From assembly GCA_019323525.1 (NCBI GenBank), contig JAHWHD010000015.1:1-15049 (forward strand): 15,049 nucleotides of DNA. Direction: 5' to 3'. This DNA comes from Candidatus Woesearchaeota archaeon (GTDB lineage Archaea > Nanobdellota > Nanobdellia > Woesearchaeales > JAHWHD01). The notes beneath the pieces are model-generated. The model was not told the origin of the DNA. It ran no database searches and saw only the letters and a program-made list of their open reading frames with translations. Of the stretch, positions 8,360 to 13,827 are shown piece after piece. Within the stretch, counting starts at the first letter, position 1. Every line of letters begins with the position of its first letter. The position numbers were made by a program, and so were the translations under genes.

Positions 8360-9295
8360 ATGCAGGATTACAGGAAACTCATAAAACCAAAGTTTGAAGA
8401 ACGATATAAAGAGATACTTAAGGATAAGTACGAAGATTTCATTGAACATTCGTTAAAAAAACCCACGCGTTCTATCCGTGTAAACACTTTAAAGATAACA
8501 GTTCCTGAACTCAAAAAACGCCTGAAAGACTGGAAACTCACACAAGTACCCTGGTGCAACGAAGGTTTCTGGATAGAACACAAGACAGAGGACAGGATAG
8601 ATATAGGCAACACTGTTGAACACTGTCTTGGATACTTCTATGTCCAGGACGCAGCTTCGATGATACCTCCCCTGGTCCTTGACCCTAAACCAGGCGAGCA
8701 TGTGCTTGACATGTGCGCAGCCCCTGGCTCAAAAGCTTCTCAGATTGCGCAGATGATGAACAACAAAGGAGCTTTGGTTGCAAACGATTACAAAGGCATA
8801 CGACTCGCACCGCTTGGGATAAACATGCAACGCATGGGAGTCACAAACTGCGTTATTACATTGATGGAAGGACGCTGGTTCAAAGATTTTAGGTTTGACA
8901 AGATTTTAGTGGACGCTCCTTGCTCAGGAACTGGAACTATAAGAAAATCCCTGAAAACATTGACAGAATGGTCTCCCGGCCTTATCAGGAGCATGTCAAA
9001 ACAACAGAGACGCCTTCTAGAGACTGGGTTTATGAACCTAAAGAAAGGCGGTACGCTTGTATACTCAACCTGCAGTGTCGAGCCTGAAGAGAACGAAGCA
9101 GTTATCACATGGTTACTTGAAAATTATCCAGATGCAAAACTTGAAAAGATATCAATAAAAGGATTAAAGACATCGCCGTCTATAGTGGAGTTTGAAAAAC
9201 AAAAATATAATCCAGAGATAAATAAATGCCTCAGGATCTGGCCCCAGGACAATGACACTGAGGGTTTCTTTGTAGCAAAGATACAAAAGAGATAA
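8360..9295 (+). CDS. RNA cytosine-5 methyltransferase, NOL1/NOP2/Sun (NSUN) family
   Basis: 311 aa. SAM-dependent formation of 5-methylcytosine in tRNA or rRNA. The N-terminal about 100 residues form the substrate-binding part, including SIRVNTLKI and a YVQDAASMIPP stretch typical of archaeal Trm4/NSUN proteins. Motif I is LDMCAAPGSKASQIA (116-130). Motif IV is VDAPCSGTGT with Cys188, which releases product in this family. Motif VI is LVYSTCSVEPEENE with the catalytic nucleophile Cys238. Length is normal for a single-domain archaeal enzyme with no PUA domain. Whether the target is tRNA (Trm4-like) or rRNA cannot be decided. It is the first of four consecutive plus-strand genes (NSUN, sigma B, sigma C, TrmI), each with its own TATA-like box, so they are probably not one operon. 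Confidence 0.93.
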   Translation: MQDYRKLIKPKFEERYKEILKDKYEDFIEHSLKKPTRSIRVNTLKITVPELKKRLKDWKLTQVPWCNEGFWIEHKTEDRIDIGNTVEHCLGYFYVQDAASMIPPLVLDPKPGEHVLDMCAAPGSKASQIAQMMNNKGALVANDYKGIRLAPLGINMQRMGVTNCVITLMEGRWFKDFRFDKILVDAPCSGTGTIRKSLKTLTEWSPGLIRSMSKQQRRLLETGFMNLKKGGTLVYSTCSVEPEENEAVITWLLENYPDAKLEKISIKGLKTSPSIVEFEKQKYNPEINKCLRIWPQDNDTEGFFVAKIQKR

Positions 9296-9345
9296 CCAGA
9301 AACAACACATAACGCCATTCATCTATATACTGTTCTTTAAGAATA

Positions 9346-9355
9346 TTTAAAAATA
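9346..9355 (+). promoter_or_regulatory. Archaeal TATA-like box of the sigma B gene
   Basis: TTTAAAAATA is centred about 27 nt before the ATG at 9377, predicting a leaderless transcript. The same sequence and spacing occur upstream of sigma C. Confidence 0.6.
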
Positions 9356-9376
9356 AACCCCTAGTATCACTGATAT

Positions 9377-10315
9377 ATGACATCAAAGAAACCTAGGTAT
9401 GAGCAAGACGAATACAGAAAAAAAAGCTCAAGCAACTCTGTTGAAGAAGCGCACCGCTCTATTTTTATAACTTACCTTCGCGAGATGGGAGAACATAAAC
9501 GCCTTAAATATGATGAACTCAGAGAACTATGTAGAAGACGGGATGCAGGAGACAAAGTTGCATACGACAAGATCGTGAGAGCCAATCTTAAGCTTGTAGT
9601 GCCAATCGCAAAAAAGTATGTCAGGCAAGGCATATCCTTGCTCGACCTTGTCCAAGAAGGAAACCGCGGCCTTATGATTGCAGCAGGACGCTATGACCCT
9701 GAGAAAGGGTTCAAGTTCTCAACATACGCGTCATGGTGGATTAGACAATCGTGTTCAAGATACGTAGTCAACAACCTTTACTCGTTCCGGGTACCTGCAC
9801 ACGCATTTGATGAGAAAAACCATGTGAGAAACGCTATGAAGACGCTGGAGTCCAAAGGCATAAAACCAACAGTAGAAGCGTTATGCGATGAAACAGGATT
9901 TAGTGCTGAAAAGGTATCGCGCATGATAGAGATCCAGACTTCAACATCCCTTGATAAAAGCCTAGACGATGAAGGAGACACTAAATTCGGTGAGAGGCTA
10001 CCATGCGAGGACTGCACTGATTCAAGGGTTGACAGTAAAGACCTGGGAACCACAATTGCAGAACTTTTTAACACCCTTACTTTAAAAGAACGCATAGTGA
10101 TAAAGCTTCGTTTAAAATTCAAGCTCACAAGAGAAGAAAGAAAGTACATGCAACAAAAAGGCGCGTACCTGGAAGATGGCCAGGAGCACACTCTTCAGGA
10201 GATTGGAGACGGGATGGGATATACTAGAGAACGTATAAGACAGATAGAAAAAGATGCCCTGGAAAAGCTCAGGCACCCGTCAAGGTCTGGAAGATTAAGG
10301 GATTTCATAGCATAA
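9377..10315 (+). CDS. Sigma B: compact sigma-70 family factor
   Basis: 312 aa with regions 1.2, 2, 3 and 4 and no region 1.1. Residues 1-25 are a polar, lysine/serine-rich tail. Region 1.2 is at about 28-62. Region 2 at about 63-142 contains LDLVQEGNRGLM, GFKFSTYASWWIRQ (W120/W121) and VPAHAFDEK. Region 3 is at about 143-190 and a 3.2-like acidic linker at about 195-222. Region 4 at 228-310 has GYTRERIRQIE (R284, E285, R288) and LRHPSRSGRLRDF. Between regions 4.1 and 4.2 there is a charged insertion of roughly 18 residues (about 250-268), longer than in primary sigma factors. The position matching RpoD T440 is S127. In bacteria this layout gives a promoter-recognition subunit; its partner polymerase here is unknown. 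It starts 82 nt after NSUN and ends 50 nt before sigma C, with which it shares stretches of identical DNA. Confidence 0.95.
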   Translation: MTSKKPRYEQDEYRKKSSSNSVEEAHRSIFITYLREMGEHKRLKYDELRELCRRRDAGDKVAYDKIVRANLKLVVPIAKKYVRQGISLLDLVQEGNRGLMIAAGRYDPEKGFKFSTYASWWIRQSCSRYVVNNLYSFRVPAHAFDEKNHVRNAMKTLESKGIKPTVEALCDETGFSAEKVSRMIEIQTSTSLDKSLDDEGDTKFGERLPCEDCTDSRVDSKDLGTTIAELFNTLTLKERIVIKLRLKFKLTREERKYMQQKGAYLEDGQEHTLQEIGDGMGYTRERIRQIEKDALEKLRHPSRSGRLRDFIA

Positions 10316-10317
10316 AC

Positions 10318-10329
10318 ACCGGACCATAA
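10318..10329 (+). promoter_or_regulatory. ACCGGACCATAA motif upstream of the sigma C promoter
   Basis: Partner of the motif at 8313-8324 (11 of 12 bases identical), at the same distance from the start codon (48 versus 47 nt) and immediately upstream of the TATA box. It begins just downstream of the sigma B stop codon. Possible common regulatory site; weak evidence. Confidence 0.3.
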
Positions 10330-10334
10330 TAAAG

Positions 10335-10344
10335 TTTAAAAATA
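10335..10344 (+). promoter_or_regulatory. Archaeal TATA-like box of the sigma C gene
   Basis: TTTAAAAATA is centred about 27 nt before the ATG at 10366, within the 50-nt gap after sigma B, suggesting independent transcription from a leaderless promoter. Confidence 0.6.
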
Positions 10345-10365
10345 GCTTAAGTTCTCGAGATAAGT

Positions 10366-11562
10366 ATGCTCAATGACAAGGTTGAGAAAGGATACGAAAA
10401 CTTAATTACAGAGATTTCTAGCAAGGAAGATTTCAACAGGCTAAAAAAAAGGCTGGACCTTAGACCTGTACCTAGCGCGTACAGGCAAGTCATAGGGATG
10501 ATCGGAGACCGTTATTCAGTTATTCTTTATAACAATAAATACTATGTTCCGCACAGGACACAGAAAAGTTTGATGAAAGCTATATCTGGGGAAGGAAAAC
10601 CTATGATAAAATCTGTACCGCTGCACACGATCTTAAACCAGCCACATCCAGGAAACTCTATAAGAGACCTTGACGGTTCTGTAGGAGAGTACTGCCAAAA
10701 TAAAAGGGAACTCACCACATACGAACAAAAGGCGATTTCAGATAACATAAAAAAAGCTTACATAACCGAACTTGACGAGTATGATCAGCTCAGCGATGAA
10801 GATTTTGAACTGTATGCAAACAGGATAAAGACAGACACTAGAGCAAAGAACAAGCTGATCGCACACAATCTTCGGCTTGTAGTCAACATGGCAAAAGCCA
10901 AGTTCAAGCCAGGGTCAGGCGTGCCCCTGCTAGACCTTATCCAGGAAGGAAACCGCGGCCTTATGAGAGCTGTTGAAAAGTTCGATTATTCAAAAGGTTT
11001 CAGGTTCTCTACATACGCGACATGGTGGATCAAACAATCACTGAACAGATGTATTGCTAACACTGCACGAGTCATACGCCTGCCGATCCATAATGTTGAA
11101 GAGCTTAGAAAGGTCAAAAGAACCGTAAGAATGCTCAGGGACGAGTTAGGCAGAGAACCCACTATAGATGAGCTCGCTGCCGAGACAGGCATCAAAAGGT
11201 CAAGGATAAAGTACAGCCTTGAACATAGAGAAACTCTGTCGCTTGAATTCGAGCTTGACAGGGGAACAACTAAAGATACTGTACCTGGAAAGAACAATAC
11301 AGAATCAAGAGCAGAAAAGAAAAACCTGACTGAAAAGATATACGAGTTACTCGACACTCTTAAGGAAAAAGAAGCCATAGTCCTCACTAAACGTTTTGGC
11401 ATCGTGCACGAGAGGTACAACCCATCTGGAGAAGAATTAACTCTCGACGCTCTTGGAAAGATGTGGGGGGTTACTAGAGAACGTATCAGGCAGATAGAAG
11501 CGAACGCGCTGAACACCATCAGAAATACCAAGAGAAAACATCTTCTCAGGGGATTCTTATAG
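10366..11562 (+). CDS. Sigma C: sigma-70 family factor with a unique N-terminal domain
   Basis: 398 aa. Residues 1-130 match no sigma region I recognise; they include a beta-like GDRYSVILYNNKYYVPHR segment (48-64) and may be a ligand or protein-binding domain. A region 1.2-like helix follows at about 133-157. Region 2 at about 158-243 contains LLDLIQEGNRGLM, GFRFSTYATWWIKQ (W220/W221) and RLPIHNVEE. Region 3 at about 244-292 has LGREPTIDELAAETG, and the 3.2-like linker is at about 293-320. Region 4 at about 324-398 has WGVTRERIRQIEANAL (R371, E372, R375). The LRHPSRS sequence seen after region 4.2 in sigma A and sigma B is replaced by IRNTKRKHLL. The position matching RpoD T440 is N227. Region 2 is the most bacterial-like of the three. 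The TrmI gene follows after 36 nt with its own TATA box. Confidence 0.94.
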   Translation: MLNDKVEKGYENLITEISSKEDFNRLKKRLDLRPVPSAYRQVIGMIGDRYSVILYNNKYYVPHRTQKSLMKAISGEGKPMIKSVPLHTILNQPHPGNSIRDLDGSVGEYCQNKRELTTYEQKAISDNIKKAYITELDEYDQLSDEDFELYANRIKTDTRAKNKLIAHNLRLVVNMAKAKFKPGSGVPLLDLIQEGNRGLMRAVEKFDYSKGFRFSTYATWWIKQSLNRCIANTARVIRLPIHNVEELRKVKRTVRMLRDELGREPTIDELAAETGIKRSRIKYSLEHRETLSLEFELDRGTTKDTVPGKNNTESRAEKKNLTEKIYELLDTLKEKEAIVLTKRFGIVHERYNPSGEELTLDALGKMWGVTRERIRQIEANALNTIRNTKRKHLLRGFL

Positions 11563-11567
11563 GTAAG

Positions 11568-11577
11568 CTTTAAATAC
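11568..11577 (+). promoter_or_regulatory. Archaeal TATA-like box of the TrmI gene
   Basis: CTTTAAATAC is centred about 27 nt before the ATG at 11599 and begins five bases after the sigma C stop codon. It predicts a leaderless mRNA. Confidence 0.6.
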
Positions 11578-11598
11578 AAATAACCAATAAAATTCGCT

Positions 11599-12306
11599 AT
11601 GCAGGATAAAATATTGATAACACCAGACAACAAAACATTCTATGTGAAAGATACATCTAAAGATTTCCATACGCATCTTGGCATTGTAAGTTCTGAAGAA
11701 CTAAAAAAAGAGCAAGGTAGTGTGACGACCAATACAGGCAAACAACTCTCGATATTCACTCCAACACCTGCAGATATCAGGCTCAAGAGAGGAGCTGCCA
11801 TAGTCCTTCCCAAGGATATAGGCTACATTATTGCAACTACAGGCTTAAACAAGAACTCCAAGGTTGTTGATGCAGGCACTGGTTCTGGTGCTTTGGCAAT
11901 AGCTCTTGCCAATGTCGCTAAAAAGGTTTTCACTTACGAGATTGACGAGAGGCATTACAAGATCGCAAAGCACAATATTGAAGAATACAATATTAAAAAT
12001 ATAACAATAAAGAACAAAGATTTCAAGGACGCAGCTGAAAAAGATGCTGACGTCATAACCCTTGACATGCCGCAGCCATGGGACTATAACGAAGCTGTTG
12101 CCAAGATTCTAAGACCAGCCGGCTTCTTGGTTACATACCTTCCGACAATAACCCAGGTCCAGGAGATGGTCAAAAAAACAAACTTAAGACACATCAAGAC
12201 AGTCGAGCTTATCGAGAGAGAATGGCACATCGAAGGCAGGAAGGTCCGTCCAATGTCAAGGATGATAGGCCATACTGCGTTTTTATCATTCTTCAGAAAG
12301 ATATAA
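11599..12306 (+). CDS. trmI: tRNA (adenine-N1)-methyltransferase, TrmI/Gcd14 family
   Basis: 235 aa. Archaeal TrmI methylates N1 of adenines in the T-loop of tRNA (A57/A58), usually as a homotetramer. A short N-terminal beta domain (about 1-65) includes the HTHLGIV stretch. It is followed by the Rossmann SAM domain, with PKDIGYIIATTGL (71-83), motif I VVDAGTGSGALAIALA (89-104), an acidic E114-I-D after strand 2 and ITLDMPQPW (153-161). The C-terminal EREWHIEGRKVRPMSRMIGHTAF is a family hallmark. Its last six codons plus stop (SFFRKI) lie exactly within a 21-bp sequence that is repeated after the structured element downstream. This suggests the gene once overlapped the convergent nucleotidyltransferase gene. 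Confidence 0.93.
   Translation: MQDKILITPDNKTFYVKDTSKDFHTHLGIVSSEELKKEQGSVTTNTGKQLSIFTPTPADIRLKRGAAIVLPKDIGYIIATTGLNKNSKVVDAGTGSGALAIALANVAKKVFTYEIDERHYKIAKHNIEEYNIKNITIKNKDFKDAAEKDADVITLDMPQPWDYNEAVAKILRPAGFLVTYLPTITQVQEMVKKTNLRHIKTVELIEREWHIEGRKVRPMSRMIGHTAFLSFFRKI
12286..12306 (+). repeat. 21-bp direct repeat, left copy (target-site duplication candidate)
   Basis: TCATTCTTCAGAAAGATATA plus a final A, identical to 12413-12433. It encodes the last codons and the TAA stop of TrmI. The flanking bases differ on both sides, so the match is exactly 21 bp. The two copies bracket the structured element, as expected for duplication on insertion. Confidence 0.85.
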
Positions 12307-12417
12307 TGAAACTGCCGCCTGTAAAGGCCAGCGAGTGCATCAGGAGTCGTAAGACAACATGCAGTATTTGTCATATAGTTTCAAGCAAACAAATACCGCG
12401 AGCGAGGCAGTTTCATT
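12305..12417 (+). mobile_element. Structured palindromic repeat element, copy 1
   Basis: A 12-bp perfect terminal inverted repeat (AATGAAACTGCC at 12305-12316 with GGCAGTTTCATT at 12406-12417) closes a three-hairpin interior. Hairpin 1 is GCCT/AGGC with a GTAA loop (12317-12328). Hairpin 2 is TGCAT/ATGCA (12336-12340 with 12359-12363), containing GTC-GTAA-GAC. Hairpin 3 is GTATTTGT/ACAAATAC (12364-12371 with 12389-12396). Both tetraloops are GNRA-type. Interior sequence and order of hairpins match copy 2 at 13711-13827. It lies between two convergent genes and is flanked by 21-bp direct repeats. It could be a non-autonomous mobile element, a mobile structured RNA, or both. No protein is encoded and I recognise no known RNA family. 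Confidence 0.75.
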
Positions 12418-12433
12418 CTTCAGAAAGATATAA
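12413..12433 (+). repeat. 21-bp direct repeat, right copy
   Basis: Identical to 12286-12306. Read on the minus strand it encodes the last six codons (LYLSEE) and TGA stop of the nucleotidyltransferase, so the same 21 bases terminate two different genes on opposite strands. Confidence 0.85.
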
Positions 12434-13084
12434 CTTCACTTTAGGTATATCCTCTAGCTTGCCAAAATCAACAAACTCTTTCACACCAAGAACCTTTACC
12501 TTGCCCTGCTCTGCAAGAATAGTGACAGCATCTGTAAGCTCGTACTCCCCTCTCTCTGACAACTTTATCCTGTCCAGAGCATCAAATATCTCAGGAGTGA
12601 ACTTGTACAAGCCAGCATTAATCAGGTTACCGACAAACTCCTTAGGCTTTTCAACTATCTTTTTAAGGAAACCGTCCTCTACAAACAACACTCCGTACTT
12701 TGAAGGGTCTTCAACCTTTAACCCACAGATATAACAAAACTCATCCTCAACATTCACCTGCTTAAAATCCTGAACATCATACAGACCATCACCATACACT
12801 AAAACAAAACTCTCTCCGTTGACAAACTCTTTACAGCACTTCACAGCATCACCAGAACCAAGCTGCTCTTTCTGTTCGATCACAGGATAATCAAAATACC
12901 TCTCGATAACCTCTTTTTTATATCCTGCAACTATTGCTATATCAGTCAACCCTGCTTTCTTCAACCTCTGTATTAAATGCCACAGAAACGGCTTTCCATT
13001 GACCTCTATCATCACCTTTGGCTTGTCCTCTGTCAAAGGCATCATCCTTGTCCCTTTGCCAGCTGCAAGTATTATGGCTTTCAT
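12413..13084 (-). CDS. Sugar-phosphate nucleotidyltransferase
   Basis: 223 aa when started at MKAIILAAGKG. A longer in-frame start at 13171 would add 29 hydrophobic, family-unlike residues. The internal ATG at 13084 has a TATA-like box about 27 nt upstream and places the nucleotide-binding loop at the N-terminus, so it is preferred. The signature is AAGKGTRMMPLTEDKPK (7-23), followed by LGSGDAV (75-81) and a VYGDG motif (96-100) for Mg2+ and the NTP-sugar. Such enzymes make NDP-sugars (UDP-, dTDP- or GDP-linked) for glycosylation or surface polysaccharide. The left-handed beta-helix of GlmU-type enzymes is absent, and the sugar and base specificity cannot be read from the sequence. The stop codon lies in the right 21-bp repeat. 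Confidence 0.9.
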   Translation of the reverse strand: MKAIILAAGKGTRMMPLTEDKPKVMIEVNGKPFLWHLIQRLKKAGLTDIAIVAGYKKEVIERYFDYPVIEQKEQLGSGDAVKCCKEFVNGESFVLVYGDGLYDVQDFKQVNVEDEFCYICGLKVEDPSKYGVLFVEDGFLKKIVEKPKEFVGNLINAGLYKFTPEIFDALDRIKLSERGEYELTDAVTILAEQGKVKVLGVKEFVDFGKLEDIPKVKLYLSEE

Positions 13085-13106
13085 ATCAATATCATAACAA
13101 GGTAAA

Positions 13107-13116
13107 CTTATAAATC
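13107..13116 (-). promoter_or_regulatory. TATA-like box of the nucleotidyltransferase gene
   Basis: On the minus strand GATTTATAAG is centred about 27 nt before the ATG at 13084. It supports the shorter start and a leaderless mRNA. Confidence 0.6.
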
Positions 13117-13179
13117 TTGTTAAAGTATAATCAGAAAAATATAAACGAATTATAATGAAAACAAAAAACAAGTAAGGAC

Positions 13180-13614
13180 TTAATTGATCCCTACAACTTT
13201 TATCTTAAAATTCAGCTTCTTACCTGCTAACGGATGGTTCAAGTCTAGTGTAATCTCTTTATCTCCTATCTCAGTTATCTTTGCAGGAAACTGCATACCG
13301 TTAGGCGCTTGCATCGCAAGTACCATGCCAGGCTTAGGCTCAGGAACATCCTTAAGCATCTCTTTAGGAACTTTCTTGACCATCTCAGGGTTTATATCTC
13401 CATAAGCTTCAGCAGGTTCAAGCGAGAATTCTTTCTCGTCATTAAGCTCCATACCTATCACAGCTTTTTCAAACCCTGGAATAACTTGTTTGGCTCCTAC
13501 CTCAAACTCTAAAGGATGGGAATGATCGCCGTGCGTACTGGAATCAAAAACAGTACCATCGTCAAACTTACCCTCATACTCAACCTTTACCTTGTCTCCT
13601 TCTTTAACAGCCAT
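13180..13614 (-). CDS. FKBP-type peptidyl-prolyl isomerase, SlyD-like
   Basis: 144 aa. Cytoplasmic prolyl isomerase/chaperone of the archaeal short FKBP/SlyD group. The FKBP half begins with EGDKVKVEYEGKFDDGTVFDSS, then the VIPGFEKAVIGM active-site segment and an EAYGD element. An inserted IF chaperone domain follows (about 75-125), and the chain closes with the family's DLNHPLAGKKLNFKIKV. There is no signal peptide, metal-binding histidine tail or TM anchor. Unlike the other genes here, an AAGGAG Shine-Dalgarno sequence lies 10 nt before the ATG, and a second TATA-like box farther upstream would give a leadered mRNA. The gene is flanked downstream by the nucleotidyltransferase promoter and upstream by structured repeat copy 2. 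Confidence 0.95.
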   Translation of the reverse strand: MAVKEGDKVKVEYEGKFDDGTVFDSSTHGDHSHPLEFEVGAKQVIPGFEKAVIGMELNDEKEFSLEPAEAYGDINPEMVKKVPKEMLKDVPEPKPGMVLAMQAPNGMQFPAKITEIGDKEITLDLNHPLAGKKLNFKIKVVGIN

Positions 13615-13624
13615 TATATATCAA

Positions 13625-13630
13625 CTCCTT
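13625..13630 (-). promoter_or_regulatory. Shine-Dalgarno sequence of the FKBP gene
   Basis: AAGGAG on the minus strand, 10 nt before the ATG at 13614. It is the only clear ribosome-binding site in the window; other starts look leaderless. Confidence 0.55.
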
Positions 13631-13631
13631 A

Positions 13632-13668
13632 GTTTATATACTGCTCAGAAAGGGAGTAGTATTTAAGG
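13632..13668 (-). promoter_or_regulatory. FKBP promoter region with two TATA-like boxes
   Basis: Two candidates are seen on the minus strand. CCTTAAATAC (13659-13668) would place the transcript start near 13636 and keep the AAGGAG in a leader of about 22 nt. GTATATAAAC (13632-13641) sits only about 23 nt from the ATG and would exclude the AAGGAG. The first fits the ribosome-binding site better. Confidence 0.5.
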
Positions 13669-13710
13669 GTTATGGATAACATAAGCATAAACCCGCCAGT
13701 AGATGCCACA

Positions 13711-13827
13711 TAGTAGAAAATGTCGCCTGTACAGGCCAGTGAATGCGTCATTTATTCGTAAGACACAAGGAAGCATTTGTAATCATCTAGCAGAAAACAA
13801 ATGCCATGAACGAGACATTTTCTACTA
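13711..13827 (+). mobile_element. Structured palindromic repeat element, copy 2
   Basis: A 14-bp perfect inverted repeat (TAGTAGAAAATGTC at 13711-13724 with GACATTTTCTACTA at 13814-13827) encloses the same interior as copy 1. Shared parts are the GCCTGTA-AGGCCAG hairpin (13725-13738), TCGTAAGACA, the GCATTTGT/ACAAATGC hairpin (13773-13780 with 13797-13804) and a terminal CGAG before the outer stem. One base pair in the last hairpin changes from T-A (copy 1) to C-G (copy 2), and the outer stem is entirely different yet fully paired. The right end coincides with the TAG stop of the minus-strand macro-domain gene. I see no flanking direct repeat, so if this was an insertion the duplication has decayed or was never made. 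Confidence 0.7.

Noticed and set aside
10986..11633. 215-aa minus-strand frame opposite sigma C
   Set aside because: It lies antisense to a clearly conserved sigma core and its leucine/serine-rich composition is typical of a shadow frame.
12305..12417. Integron attC site
   Set aside because: A gene-end position and imperfect palindrome fit, and archaeal integrons exist, but the arms lack the GTTRRRY / RYYYAAC core pair, the interior has three separate hairpins, and no integrase is present.
12222..12734. 170-aa plus-strand frame across the structured element
   Set aside because: It overlaps two recognised genes and the repeat element, and it shows no family motif.
12413..13171. Longer nucleotidyltransferase start at 13171
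   Set aside because: The 29 extra residues are hydrophobic and atypical for this family, and the TATA box spacing fits the ATG at 13084.
12305..13827. Self-cleaving hammerhead ribozyme, box C/D or box H/ACA RNA
   Set aside because: No CUGAUGA core, no RUGAUGA/CUGA box pair, and no ACA tail or two-hairpin H/ACA layout were found in either copy.
12305..13827. CRISPR array
   Set aside because: There are only two copies about 1.4 kb apart, with genes between them and no spacer pattern.
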